Assembly: GCF_039822285.1 (NCBI RefSeq)
Contig: NZ_JBAJEY010000001.1
Coordinates: 372,001-436,000 of the forward strand
DNA: 64,000 nucleotides
Reading direction: 5' to 3'
Source of the DNA: Thiofaba sp039822285
GTDB taxonomy: Bacteria; Pseudomonadota; Gammaproteobacteria; Halothiobacillales; Halothiobacillaceae
The notes below the pieces were generated by a model. It was not told the DNA's origin and ran no database searches. It was given only the letters and a program-made list of their open reading frames with translations. The position numbers and the translations under genes are program-made. Each line of letters starts with the position of its first letter. The stretch's first letter is position 1. Below are positions 55,820 through 63,890 of this stretch, piece by piece.

Positions 55820-56389
55820 ATGAATGCCGCCATCGAACTTTTGCTGAACCGCCACTCCACCCCCGCAAAGCATCTCGGCGCGCCCGCCCCGGAAGGCGAA
55901 CACCTCGACCTGATCCTGCGCGCGGCCATGAGCGCTCCCGACCACCGAGCCCTGCGCCCGTGGCGCTTCCTGCTGGTTCAGGGCGAGGCCCGCGCACGGC
56001 TGGGCGACATCTTCGCGGAAGGGTATCGCTGCCGCCATCCAGAGGCCGAGGCGGAGCTGATCGAGCGCCAACGCGGGAAGCCTCTGCGCTCCCCGCTGTT
56101 GATCCTGCTGATTGCCCACCTCCAGGAATGCGCCAAAGTACCGGAATGGGAGCAGATGATGGCCGTGGGCGCTGCCGCCGAGCACATGCAGCTGATGGCC
56201 CAGGCACTGGGCTACGGCAGCGTTTGGCTCTCCGGCGAGAGCTGCGGCGACGCATGGGTACGGCAGGCGTTGGGTCTGCTGCCGCACGAGCGGCTGGCGG
56301 GTTACCTTGCCATGGGCACGCCCACCGTCGAGCCCCTTACCAAGTCGCGACCCGATCCCTGGACCTTCACCGAGGAATGGACAGGCTGA
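55820..56389 (+). CDS. Nitroreductase-family protein (YdjA-like)
   Basis: 189 aa from ATG 55820 (MNAAIELLLNRHSTPAKHL). FMN-binding nitroreductase fold with RHSTPAKHLGAPAPEGE at the N-terminus, LILRAAMSAPDHRALRPWRF for FMN contact, MAVGAAAEHMQLMAQALGYGSVWLSGE and the C-terminal PRD-like basic end. The compact size and motifs fit the YdjA group (minimal nitroreductases). Divergent from folE with a 89-bp gap. Confidence 0.92.
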   Translation: MNAAIELLLNRHSTPAKHLGAPAPEGEHLDLILRAAMSAPDHRALRPWRFLLVQGEARARLGDIFAEGYRCRHPEAEAELIERQRGKPLRSPLLILLIAHLQECAKVPEWEQMMAVGAAAEHMQLMAQALGYGSVWLSGESCGDAWVRQALGLLPHERLAGYLAMGTPTVEPLTKSRPDPWTFTEEWTG

Positions 56390-56440
56390 CCCTAGCCACT
56401 GCCACAGCGAACGCCATGGCTAAAACGCATGGCGCCGAAT

Positions 56441-56668
56441 CAGGCTATGTCAAAAGCCTTTGACACAGCCTGGAAATGCGAGCCATGAATGGCTCGCGCG
56501 AGAATCAATCACAATAAGTGATTGATTCTCGGAGACCGTCGTGGGCGTGTACCGCGACGTTCTCGAAGGCCGAACCCCGCAGGGGCTTCCGGCATGGATG
56601 CCGGAAGGGCGTGAGAGGAGGACCAGGCGAGTTTCAAAAGGGCAGGACAGCCCTTTTGAAACAGTCTG
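56441..56668 (+). mobile_element. Hairpin-loop-inserted MITE-like element, copy D (long form)
   Basis: 228 bp, from CAGGCTATGTC to GAAACAGTCTG, flanked by GAAT (56437-56440 and 56669-56672). Outside these are GGCGCC on the left and GCGCC on the right, an inverted repeat. Six hairpins as in copy B: left terminal stem of 14 bp, GCGAGCCAT / ATGGCTCGC, AATCAATCAC / GTGATTGATT, a CGTCG-type stem, CTTCCGGCAT / ATGCCGGAAG and GTTTCAAAAGGGC / GCCCTTTTGAAAC. It lies in the 287-bp gap between the convergent nitroreductase and HPP genes, with its right flank touching the HPP stop codon. Confidence 0.9.
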
Positions 56669-56676
56669 GAATGCGC

Positions 56677-57462
56677 CTACGTTCCTCTCACCCGGATCGC
56701 CACCCCGCAGAACGGCCCGTCGGCCTCCTCATCTCCCGGCAGGAGCGTGACCGGCCGACCTCTCAGCTGAATCATCTCCCCACCCTCTTCCGCGTGCCGA
56801 AGGGCGCGCTCGGCAATCTGCATCAGCTCATCGGGCGTCACGTCAACGATGACATGCATCTCGCGGAGTGCCTGCTCGATATCCTCCTCGTGCAAGCGTG
56901 AGGCCTTTGTGCGCGTCGCCCCGAAACGCATCAACTGGATGGGATAGCGCCGCCAGACGAAGGGATAATTCGCCGCCACCGCCACAGCAAAGATGATCGC
57001 CACGTTCAGCAGCACCGGCGCCAGCACGTAGTGGTAGCCGAGCGTCGTGATGGCCGGCCCGCCCAGTACCGCTGTCAGCGCGGTCGCGCCGCCGGGCGGG
57101 TGGATGCAGCGCAAAAGGTGCATCGCACCGACCGCAAGTCCCACGGCACAGGCCGCCGCCTGGGCGGTGTCTGGAATCCACAGCGCACAGGTCACGCCGA
57201 TCAGGGCGGAGACCAGATGCCCGCCGAAGAGAGGCCACGGCTGGGACAGCAAGCCGTGCGGCACACCGAACAGCAGCACCGCGGTCGCCCCCATCGACAC
57301 CACCATCCACACCGCCCCTTCGGGGCCGAGGATGGCGTGACTGAGCAGAAAGACGAGATAAATGCCGAGGAACCCCCCGAGCGCGGACACTGCCTGCTCT
57401 GCCGGCCCCACAGGCGTGGTCGCCGCCCCGAACACCCTGCCAAGCCTCTGGGACAGGTGCAT
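56677..57462 (-). CDS. HPP-family membrane protein
   Basis: 261 aa from ATG 57462 with GGAGG seven bases upstream; the longer form at 57486 lacks one. The HPP domain has four to five transmembrane helices (about 24-170) with SHAILGPEGAVWMVVSMGATAVLLFGVP and the name-giving HPPGGATALTAVLGG, followed by a cytoplasmic C-terminal domain of about 80 residues. Some HPP proteins are linked to nitrite or other anion transport; function here unknown. Its stop codon abuts the element at 56441-56668. Confidence 0.92.
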   Translation of the reverse strand: MHLSQRLGRVFGAATTPVGPAEQAVSALGGFLGIYLVFLLSHAILGPEGAVWMVVSMGATAVLLFGVPHGLLSQPWPLFGGHLVSALIGVTCALWIPDTAQAAACAVGLAVGAMHLLRCIHPPGGATALTAVLGGPAITTLGYHYVLAPVLLNVAIIFAVAVAANYPFVWRRYPIQLMRFGATRTKASRLHEEDIEQALREMHVIVDVTPDELMQIAERALRHAEEGGEMIQLRGRPVTLLPGDEEADGPFCGVAIRVRGT

Positions 57463-57613
57463 CGCATGACCTCCATCCTCGCGCACTATTTTGGAACACT
57501 AAAACAGTGCAGCGCAGCAGGAAACCCTGCGAAGAGAGTGGATGGAGGGGAGGCAGATCCACGCAAGGCGCAGTAGCAAAGCCTATTGCGCCGAATGTAA
57601 CCCCTCCGGCGGA

Positions 57614-58810
57614 TTACGCTCTGCGAACCTCTCCTGCGCTGACCGGCAGCTTGAGCGACAGTGCCGCCGCGCCGAGCAGCAAGAGGCTGGACGCCACCAG
57701 ACACCCCTCCAGCCCCCACACTTGGTACGCCCAGCCAGACAATACCGTACCGGCAAGGCGCCCTCCCGCGTTGGCCATGTAGTAGAAACCCACCTTCATC
57801 GCCACCTTGTCGCCCTCCGCATAGGCGAGGATGAGGTAGGAGTGCACGGAGGAGTTGAGGGCGAACAGCACGCCGAACAGCAGCAGGCCGCCGATGACGA
57901 CCGTGGCGGGATCGAGGCCCGCGCCGAGGGCCCCGGCCATGGCCCCGGGGATGAAGGCCAGGGTCAGAGCCCCTGCCACCACTGCGCCGCGCCCCGGGCT
58001 GTGCCCCGGTCTTCTCCACAGCCCGGGCGTGGCCGCCTGGACGATGCCGTAGCCGATCACCCACAGGGCGAGGAAGCCGCCGACCTCGGCAAACCCCCAA
58101 CCGAGCACGGCGGAGAGGTAGACCGGCAGGCCGACCACGAACCACACGTCGCGCGCGCCGAACAAAAAGAAACGCGCCCCGGACAACCAGTTGATGGCCG
58201 GGGTGTTGGAGAACACCTGCGTGAACTTCGGCTTGCCCTTCACCATGCCGAGCCCGCCCGGCAAGGTGAGGGTGACGGCAAGCCCCACCACCAGCAAGCC
58301 GATCAGCGTCCACAGCGCGCCGTGGAAGCCAAGGACCGCCAGCAGCAGGCCACCGAGGAAAAAGCCCACGCCCTTGAGCGCGTTCTTCGAGCCGGTGAGG
58401 ATGGCCACCCATTTGAACAGGCTCCCCTCCCCCGCCACCAGCTTGACCGAGGACTTGGCACTCATCTTGTTGAGGTCCTTGGCGATGCCGGACAACGCCT
58501 GCGCAGCCATCACGTAAGGCACCGTCAGCCAGGCGGTGGGCGCGAGCAACATCCCAAGGGCGACAATTTGCAGGCCCGTGCCCATCTGCATGGTGCGGTT
58601 GACGCCGATGCGCGCCGCAAGCCAGCCCCCCACCGCATTGGTGACGATGCCGAACACCTCGTAGAAGAGGAACAGCATGGCGATCTCGAGCGGCGTATAG
58701 CCGAGCTGGTGGAAGTGCAGCACCACCAGCATGCGCAGGGCCCCGTCGGTGAGGGTGAAAGCCCAGTAGTTGCCGGTGACGATGGCGTAGTTGCGCAGCT
58801 CAGCGTTCAT
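57614..58810 (-). CDS. arsJ: ArsJ organoarsenical efflux permease
   Basis: 398 aa major-facilitator protein, about twelve transmembrane segments. The ArsJ pattern is distinct: LRNYAIVTGNYWAFTLTDGA, MLVVLHFHQLGYTPLEIAML, FEVFGIVTNAVGGWLAAR-type and ALSGIAKDLNKMSAKSSVK. ArsJ exports 1-arseno-3-phosphoglycerate made by a partner GAPDH and so detoxifies arsenate. ATG 58810 is preferred over ATG 58816 because of ribosome-binding-site spacing. Its GAPDH partner is 101 bp upstream on the same strand. Confidence 0.93.
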   Translation of the reverse strand: MNAELRNYAIVTGNYWAFTLTDGALRMLVVLHFHQLGYTPLEIAMLFLFYEVFGIVTNAVGGWLAARIGVNRTMQMGTGLQIVALGMLLAPTAWLTVPYVMAAQALSGIAKDLNKMSAKSSVKLVAGEGSLFKWVAILTGSKNALKGVGFFLGGLLLAVLGFHGALWTLIGLLVVGLAVTLTLPGGLGMVKGKPKFTQVFSNTPAINWLSGARFFLFGARDVWFVVGLPVYLSAVLGWGFAEVGGFLALWVIGYGIVQAATPGLWRRPGHSPGRGAVVAGALTLAFIPGAMAGALGAGLDPATVVIGGLLLFGVLFALNSSVHSYLILAYAEGDKVAMKVGFYYMANAGGRLAGTVLSGWAYQVWGLEGCLVASSLLLLGAAALSLKLPVSAGEVRRA

Positions 58811-58911
58811 GAACATGATCTTCAAAAAATCGCCCCTCTCCCGCAAGCGGGAGAGGGGTTGGGGTGAGGGTCATACGAGGGCAGAGCCCCCGTTCCCTTG
58901 CCTCGAAAGAT

Positions 58912-59916
58912 TCACATCCCCCGCGCCACCTTGGCCACCAGCTCCATCATCCGGTTGGCATAGCCCCATTCGTTGTCATACCAGGCCATGACCTTCACCT
59001 GGGTGCCATCGATCACCAGGGTGGAGAGGGCGTCGACGATGGAGGAACGCGGATCGTCCTTGAAATCGACCGACACCAGTGGCAGTTCCTCGTAGCCCAA
59101 AATCCCAGCCAATGCCCCTTCGGCCGCCGTCTTGAGCAGGCCGTTGACCTCCTCCACCGTGGTCGGCCGCGCGGCCTCGAACACAAAGTCGGTCAGCGAG
59201 GCATTCGCCAGCGGCACGCGCACAGCATGACCATTCAGCTTGCCGTTCAGCTCGGGAAAGATCTCGCCGATTGCCTTGGCCGAGCCGGTGGTGGTCGGAA
59301 TGAGCGACATGCCGCTGGCGCGGGCGCGGCGCAGGTCCTTGTGCCCCCGATCGAGAATGGACTGAGTATTGGTCAGATCGTGCAGGGTGGTCATGGTGCC
59401 GTGCACGATGCCGAGGTGCTCGTGCATGACCTTGACCAGCGGAGCCAGGCAGTTGGTGGTGCAGGAGGCGGCCGTGACCAGGTGATGAACGGCGGGATCG
59501 TAACGATGGTCATTCACGCCCATGACGATATTGAGCGCGCCCTTCACCGGGGCGGCCACCACCACCTTCTTGGCTCCGCGGTCAAAGTGCGGCTGGATCT
59601 GCTCTAGGTTACGCAGCTTGCCGGTGGCCTCGACCACGATGTCCACACCCAAGCCCGCCCAGTCGATCCTGGCCGGGTCCTTTTCCATGCTGTAGCTCAC
59701 CCGCCGGCCGTCCACGAGGATGGCACCTTCTTCGGCGCGGACATCACGCCCCCAGCGGCCATGCACCGAGTCATACTTGAGCAGGTGAGCAAGGGCGGCC
59801 GCATCGGCGCTGATCTCATTGATGTGGACGATCTCGAAGGCCGGGTTGTCCCAAGCGGCGCGGAAGCCGAGACGGCCCATGCGGCCAAAGCCATTGATGG
59901 CGACGCGGATGCTCAT
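58912..59916 (-). CDS. ArsJ-associated glyceraldehyde-3-phosphate dehydrogenase
   Basis: 334 aa from ATG 59916 (MSIRVAINGFGRMGRLGFR) with GAGG upstream. NAD-binding GFGRMGR, catalytic C152 in ASCTTNCLAPL and H179 in TTLHDLT. In ars operons this type converts glyceraldehyde-3-phosphate plus arsenate to unstable 1-arseno-3-phosphoglycerate, which ArsJ exports. The immediate arsJ neighbour and the palindromic operator upstream support this role over a glycolytic one. Confidence 0.92.
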   Translation of the reverse strand: MSIRVAINGFGRMGRLGFRAAWDNPAFEIVHINEISADAAALAHLLKYDSVHGRWGRDVRAEEGAILVDGRRVSYSMEKDPARIDWAGLGVDIVVEATGKLRNLEQIQPHFDRGAKKVVVAAPVKGALNIVMGVNDHRYDPAVHHLVTAASCTTNCLAPLVKVMHEHLGIVHGTMTTLHDLTNTQSILDRGHKDLRRARASGMSLIPTTTGSAKAIGEIFPELNGKLNGHAVRVPLANASLTDFVFEAARPTTVEEVNGLLKTAAEGALAGILGYEELPLVSVDFKDDPRSSIVDALSTLVIDGTQVKVMAWYDNEWGYANRMMELVAKVARGM

Positions 59917-59970
59917 GCTGCGAACCTCATGCTGATGGTGGGGACAGGCTGCAAGGCCTGCCACGAAAAA

Positions 59971-60003
59971 CATACGATATTTGTAATATACGATTATGTA
60001 TAT
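59971..60003. promoter_or_regulatory. Candidate ArsR operator and divergent AT-rich promoter region
   Basis: In the 137-bp gap between the GAPDH and MBL genes, CATACGATAT is followed by ATATAC, GATTAT, GTATAT (59986-60003), a perfect 6-bp inverted repeat with a 6-bp spacer. The AT-rich sequence holds possible -10 elements for both divergent genes. ArsR/SmtB repressors bind such palindromes. AAAACATA also occurs at the arsR end of the island (63791-63798). Confidence 0.6.
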
Positions 60004-60053
60004 ATCATGACGGTGCAGCCATTCCGGCGACACCCCAACCCCAAGGTGACACC

Positions 60054-60980
60054 ATGCTCAAAGGACTTCTTGTCAGTGCATCGCTCCTGTTTGCCACCAC
60101 CGGCACCGTCCTTGCCGAGGAGGCGCTCAAGGTCTCCAAGGTGGTCGACAACGTCTACGCCATCGTCGGCCCGATCGACGATCGCAGCTACGAGAACGAC
60201 GGCCTGAACAACAACCAGGCCTTTATCGTCACCAAGGACGGCGTGATCCTGATCGACTCCGGGGCGAGCAACAAGGGTGCAGAACGCATCGAGAAGGCCG
60301 TGGCGGGCGTCACCAAGGCGCCGATCAAGTGGGTGATCAATACCGGCAGCCAAGACCACCGCTGGTTAGGCAATGGCTATTTCGCCGGCAAGGGCGCGGA
60401 GGTCATCGCCTTCACCGGGACCGTCGAAACGCAGAAGAAGGTTGCCGCCGGGCAGATGGACGCCCTGTCCAAGGTGCTGAAGGACCGCTTCGAAGGCACC
60501 CAGCCGGTGTATGCCAACCGCCTGCTGAAAGATGCGCGCACCACCCTCACCCTGGGCGGTGAGACCCTGGAGGTCATTGAAACCAACGCCCACTTCCCGC
60601 ACGACACCATGGTCTGGCTGCCCAAGGAGAAGGTCGCGATCACCGGCGATCTGGTCTACGTCGACCGCATGCTGGGCGTGCATGACACCTCCAGTGTCAA
60701 GAGTGCCTGGGCCGCCTGGCAGGAGTTGGTGAAGCTCAAGCCGGTGAAGATCATCCCCGGCCACGGTCAGGTGTGCGACTTGGCCAAGGCCAAGCGTGAT
60801 ACCGGGGACTACTACGACTTCCTGGTCAACGTGGTCGGCAAGGCCGCGCAGAACATGGAGCCGCTCGACGAGGTGATCGCGAAGTACGCCGACATGCCGC
60901 AGTTCAAGCACCTCAAGCACTACGACACCTGGCACAAGACGGTGATGAGCCGCACCTACCTGCAATTCGAAGGCCAGTAA
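60054..60980 (+). CDS. Periplasmic metallo-beta-lactamase-fold protein with altered metal motif
   Basis: 308 aa with a signal peptide (about 1-21, ending VLAEE). The MBL core is recognisable: FIVTKDGVILIDSGAS, AHFPHDTMVWLP, ITGDLVYVDRMLG and IIPGHGQVCD. But the HxHxDH motif is replaced by NTGSQDH (residues 96-102), keeping only D101 and H102, so it probably has one metal or a different site. Related periplasmic proteins occur in sulfur-oxidising bacteria; function not established. It faces away from the GAPDH gene and is 3 bp before the CDF gene, so it belongs to the plus-strand half of the island. Confidence 0.88.
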   Translation: MLKGLLVSASLLFATTGTVLAEEALKVSKVVDNVYAIVGPIDDRSYENDGLNNNQAFIVTKDGVILIDSGASNKGAERIEKAVAGVTKAPIKWVINTGSQDHRWLGNGYFAGKGAEVIAFTGTVETQKKVAAGQMDALSKVLKDRFEGTQPVYANRLLKDARTTLTLGGETLEVIETNAHFPHDTMVWLPKEKVAITGDLVYVDRMLGVHDTSSVKSAWAAWQELVKLKPVKIIPGHGQVCDLAKAKRDTGDYYDFLVNVVGKAAQNMEPLDEVIAKYADMPQFKHLKHYDTWHKTVMSRTYLQFEGQ

Positions 60981-60983
60981 GCC

Positions 60984-61910
60984 ATGGCCCACGAGCACAC
61001 GCACGAGCATCATGGGCATCATCATGCCCACGGGCATGAAGGCAGCCCGGCCCGTGCGCTGGGGCTGGCCGTCGGGCTGACCCTCGGCTTCGCGGCGATC
61101 GAGGCGGTCGCGGGCTGGTGGTCCGGCGCCCTGGTCCTTTTGGGCGATGCAGCCCACATGGTCACCGATGCCTTCGCCCTCGGCCTTGCCGCCCTCGCCG
61201 CCTGGCTGGCGCGCCGGCCGGCAGACCGGCGGCACTCCTACGGCTTCGGGCGCGTCGAGATGCTCGGCGCGCTGATCAATGCCCTGCTCATGCTCGGTGT
61301 GGTGGCCGGCATCACCCACGAGGCCATCGTGCGCCTGCAATCCCCGCCGCAGCTTGCGGCCGGCACCATCGCCTGGGTGGCGCTGATCGGCCTGGTCGTG
61401 AACCTTCTCGTCGCCCGCCTGTTGTGGCCCTCCGGCGAGAATATCAACGTGCGCGGTGCCCTGCTGCACGTGCTGGGCGACCTTTTAGGCTCGATCGTGG
61501 CGCTTGCGACCGGCATCGTGTTGCTGTTCACGGAGGCCTACTGGCTCGACCCCGTGCTCTCGCTGGTGATCTGCGTGCTGATTGGCGTTTCCGCCCTGCG
61601 CCTTCTGCGTGAGGCCGTGCACCAGCTGATGGACGGCGTACCGCTGGATCTGAGCCTGGACGAGGTGGAGGCCTTCCTGAGCCAGCTTCCCGGGGTCGGG
61701 CATGCCCACCACATCCACGTATGGCGCATCCACGGCGGCATGATCGGCCTCACCGCCCACCTGATCGTGCCCGATCCAACCCGCTGGCCAGCCATCGTGC
61801 ATGCCGCCCAGACGGGATTGGAGGAGCGCTTCAACATCCGCCACGCCACCCTGCAGCCTTCGTTCGGCGGCGATGCATCCTGCGATGACCTGACATGTTC
61901 GACCTGCTAG
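60984..61910 (+). CDS. Cation diffusion facilitator (CzcD/DmeF-type) exporter
   Basis: 308 aa with a histidine-rich N-terminus (HEHTHEHHGHHHAHGHEG) and six transmembrane segments. Metal-site motifs LLGDAAHMVTD in helix 2 and LLHVLGD in helix 5; C-terminal cytoplasmic domain with HAHHIHVWRIHG and cysteines CDDLTCSTC at the end. Exports divalent metals such as zinc, cobalt or nickel using protons. It overlaps the next gene by 16 bp. Confidence 0.94.
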   Translation: MAHEHTHEHHGHHHAHGHEGSPARALGLAVGLTLGFAAIEAVAGWWSGALVLLGDAAHMVTDAFALGLAALAAWLARRPADRRHSYGFGRVEMLGALINALLMLGVVAGITHEAIVRLQSPPQLAAGTIAWVALIGLVVNLLVARLLWPSGENINVRGALLHVLGDLLGSIVALATGIVLLFTEAYWLDPVLSLVICVLIGVSALRLLREAVHQLMDGVPLDLSLDEVEAFLSQLPGVGHAHHIHVWRIHGGMIGLTAHLIVPDPTRWPAIVHAAQTGLEERFNIRHATLQPSFGGDASCDDLTCSTC

Positions 61911-62857
61911 CCGACCTCCTCGTCCACCGCGCCCTGGGCTTGGCCCCCGAGGAGCCACTGGGCGCCGCCCTGCACTTCTTTGTCATGGACGTGACGAAGA
62001 TCCTGGTCCTGCTGACGCTGATCATCTACGCCATGGGCTGGCTGCGTGGGATGCTGACTCCGGAGCGTGTGCGCGAGTTTTTGCGCCACCGCGGCAACCT
62101 CTCCTCGCGCTTTCTCGCCGTCGGTCTCGGCGCGGTGACGCCCTTCTGCTCCTGCTCCTCGGTGCCTCTGTTCATCGGCTTCGTCGAGGCCGGCATCCCA
62201 CTCGGCGTGACCCTCTCCTTCCTGATCGCCAGCCCCATGATCAACGAGGTGGCGGTGGTGGTGCTCGCATCAACGATCGGCTGGAAGCTGACCCTGCTCT
62301 ACGTCCTCGCCGGGCTGACCGTGGCCTTGATCGGCGGCTTCGTGCTGGAACGTTTCCGCCCCGAGCGCTGGGTGGAGGACTACGTCTGGCAGATCCGTCT
62401 GGGCGAGGCCACCCTGCCCGAGCCCGACCGCAGCCTACGCGGGCGACACGCCTATGCGGTCAGCCAGGTCAAGGAGATCGTTGGCCGGCTGTGGAAGTTC
62501 GTCCTGCTCGGTGTCGGTGTGGGCGCGCTGATCCACGGCTATGTGCCGATGGATCTGCTCGCCCGCTTCACCGGCGATGGGGGCGTGCTGTCGGTGATCG
62601 GCGCGGTGCTGATCGGCATTCCGCTCTATTCCGATGCCGTCGGGGTCATCGCCGTGGCCGAGGCCTTGCTTGGCAAGGGCGTCCCCATCGGCACCGTGCT
62701 CGCCTTCATGATGGCCGTCGCCGCGCTCTCGCTGCCGGAGATGATCATCCTGCGCAAGGTGGTGAAGTGGCCGCTGCTCGGCCTGTTCGCCGGTTATCTC
62801 GCCCTGGCCTTCATCCTGGTCGGGGTCCTGTTCAACACCATGAGGCATACCCTATGA
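61895..62857 (+). CDS. ArsP-like permease (COG0701)
   Basis: 320 aa, about eight transmembrane segments. The permease-family motif TPFCSCSSVPLFIGF is at about residues 82-96, then SPMINEVAVVVLAS and GIPLYSDAVGVIAVAEALLGKGVPIGT. Some relatives export trivalent organoarsenicals (ArsP); the cysteine pair in FCSCS may take part. The 16-bp overlap with the CDF gene and the ATGA overlap with the next gene place it in one operon. Confidence 0.9.
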   Translation: MFDLLADLLVHRALGLAPEEPLGAALHFFVMDVTKILVLLTLIIYAMGWLRGMLTPERVREFLRHRGNLSSRFLAVGLGAVTPFCSCSSVPLFIGFVEAGIPLGVTLSFLIASPMINEVAVVVLASTIGWKLTLLYVLAGLTVALIGGFVLERFRPERWVEDYVWQIRLGEATLPEPDRSLRGRHAYAVSQVKEIVGRLWKFVLLGVGVGALIHGYVPMDLLARFTGDGGVLSVIGAVLIGIPLYSDAVGVIAVAEALLGKGVPIGTVLAFMMAVAALSLPEMIILRKVVKWPLLGLFAGYLALAFILVGVLFNTMRHTL

Positions 62858-63144
62858 GTACCGGTCTGCATGACTCCATTCTCGACCTGATCGCGCTGGC
62901 CGCGCGCGTGGCCAGCAACCATCCGGGCGGCGACGTCTGCCTGATGGAACGCCTCGCCGCGCAAGGCGTGCCGGCGGAGCACATCGCCCAGGCGATCAAG
63001 CTCGCACGCAATGTGCGCGATGAGGCACACCAGCTGTTCGACGAGCGGGTGGATGCACGCATGCTCGAAAAGCTCGGCACCACGCCCGCTGCGGCCACTC
63101 TGCCCGGGCGCGGCTGCTGCGGCGCCAGCGCCTGCTGCAACTGA
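62854..63144 (+). CDS. Small protein with C-terminal cysteine cluster
   Basis: 96 aa starting at ATG 62854, which overlaps the permease stop (ATGA). It is mostly helical and charged (LDLIALAARVASNHPGG, ERLAAQGVPAEHIAQAIKLA), with the C-terminal tail GRGCCGASACCN holding four cysteines in two CC pairs. This tail looks like a soft-metal or metalloid ligand group. Family not recognised. Its place between an ArsP-like permease and a thioredoxin-like protein suggests delivery or sensing of arsenic or a metal. Confidence 0.8.
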   Translation: MSTGLHDSILDLIALAARVASNHPGGDVCLMERLAAQGVPAEHIAQAIKLARNVRDEAHQLFDERVDARMLEKLGTTPAAATLPGRGCCGASACCN

Positions 63145-63157
63145 CGGGGAACAGACG

Positions 63158-63391
63158 ATGAAGCACATCAAGGTCCTGGGCAGCGGCTGCGCAAGCTGCA
63201 AGACCGTCTATCAGATGATCGAGGAGGCCGCCAAGGCCAAGGGCGTGGACGTCCGGCTTGAGAAGGTCGAGGACATCGCCGAGATCATGCGCCACGGCGT
63301 CATGTCCACCCCCGGCGTGGTGGTGGACGGCAAGGTGGTGCATGCGGGCGGGATGCCCGACCGGGCCAAGATCGAAGCCTGGCTGGGGTGA
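63158..63391 (+). CDS. Small redox-active disulfide (thioredoxin-like) protein
   Basis: 77 aa from ATG 63158 (MKHIKVLGSGCASCKTVYQM). CXXC at C11 and C14, then MSTPGVVVDGKVVHAGGMP with a cis-proline loop: the small thioredoxin_3 type found beside ArsP-like permeases and ArsR. It could reduce arsenicals or keep the permease and tail cysteines reduced. GGGGA lies eight bases upstream of the start. Confidence 0.92.
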   Translation: MKHIKVLGSGCASCKTVYQMIEEAAKAKGVDVRLEKVEDIAEIMRHGVMSTPGVVVDGKVVHAGGMPDRAKIEAWLG

Positions 63392-63420
63392 GGCTGCCCA
63401 AGCCAGACTGACCGACCGCC

Positions 63421-63786
63421 TCAGCCCTCAGCGGCCAGCGCCGCCATGCCCTCACAAGCCCCCGCCCTGCCGCGGAGGGCTGCCCGGTCGGCCTGCCCCT
63501 GGGGCGAGACCAGGAAGGCATCGAGGGCCAGCCGCAGGACCTCATGCATCCACCCCGGCAGGTCCGGGTGCAGATGGTAATGCATCCACACGCCCTCCCG
63601 ACGCGCCTTGACGATGTGAAGATCGCGCAGCAGCGCCAGGTGGCGGGAAATCTTGGGCTGCGACAGTCCAAGCGCCCGGGTGAGCTCGCACACGCACAGC
63701 TCGCCCTGGGCATGCAGCATGGCCAGGCAACGGAGGCGGGTGGGGTCGCTCAGGGCGTGGAAGAAGGTGTGGCTTTCAAGCTCCAT
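63421..63786 (-). CDS. arsR: ArsR-family metalloregulator
   Basis: 121 aa from ATG 63786 (MELESHTFFHALSDPTRLRC). ArsR-type winged helix with the arsenic-sensing C31-x-C33 in GELCVCELTRAL, as in E. coli ArsR, and recognition helix LSQPKISRHLALLRDLHIV. It faces the plus-strand operon and probably represses the island. A longer form from ATG 63813 (MRKTEYVFP) is possible but would start inside the candidate operator. Confidence 0.9.
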   Translation of the reverse strand: MELESHTFFHALSDPTRLRCLAMLHAQGELCVCELTRALGLSQPKISRHLALLRDLHIVKARREGVWMHYHLHPDLPGWMHEVLRLALDAFLVSPQGQADRAALRGRAGACEGMAALAAEG

Positions 63787-63790
63787 GGGG

Positions 63791-63823
63791 AAAACATATT
63801 CGGTTTTTCGCATAGGATACAAT
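63791..63823. promoter_or_regulatory. Candidate ArsR operator upstream of arsR
   Basis: AAAACATATTCGGTTTTTCGCATAGG just before arsR. On the minus strand the order CTATGCG, five A, CCGAATATG resembles the arrangement of the E. coli ars operator (ATGCG, five T, GG, TTATG). It shares AAAACATA with the candidate operator at 59971. The match is by eye only. Confidence 0.4.
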
Positions 63824-63890
63824 GAATTTTTCCTGATGCTTTGCGCCGGCAGGATTTGCACATGACGAGACTCGGGCTACTCTTCACCGC

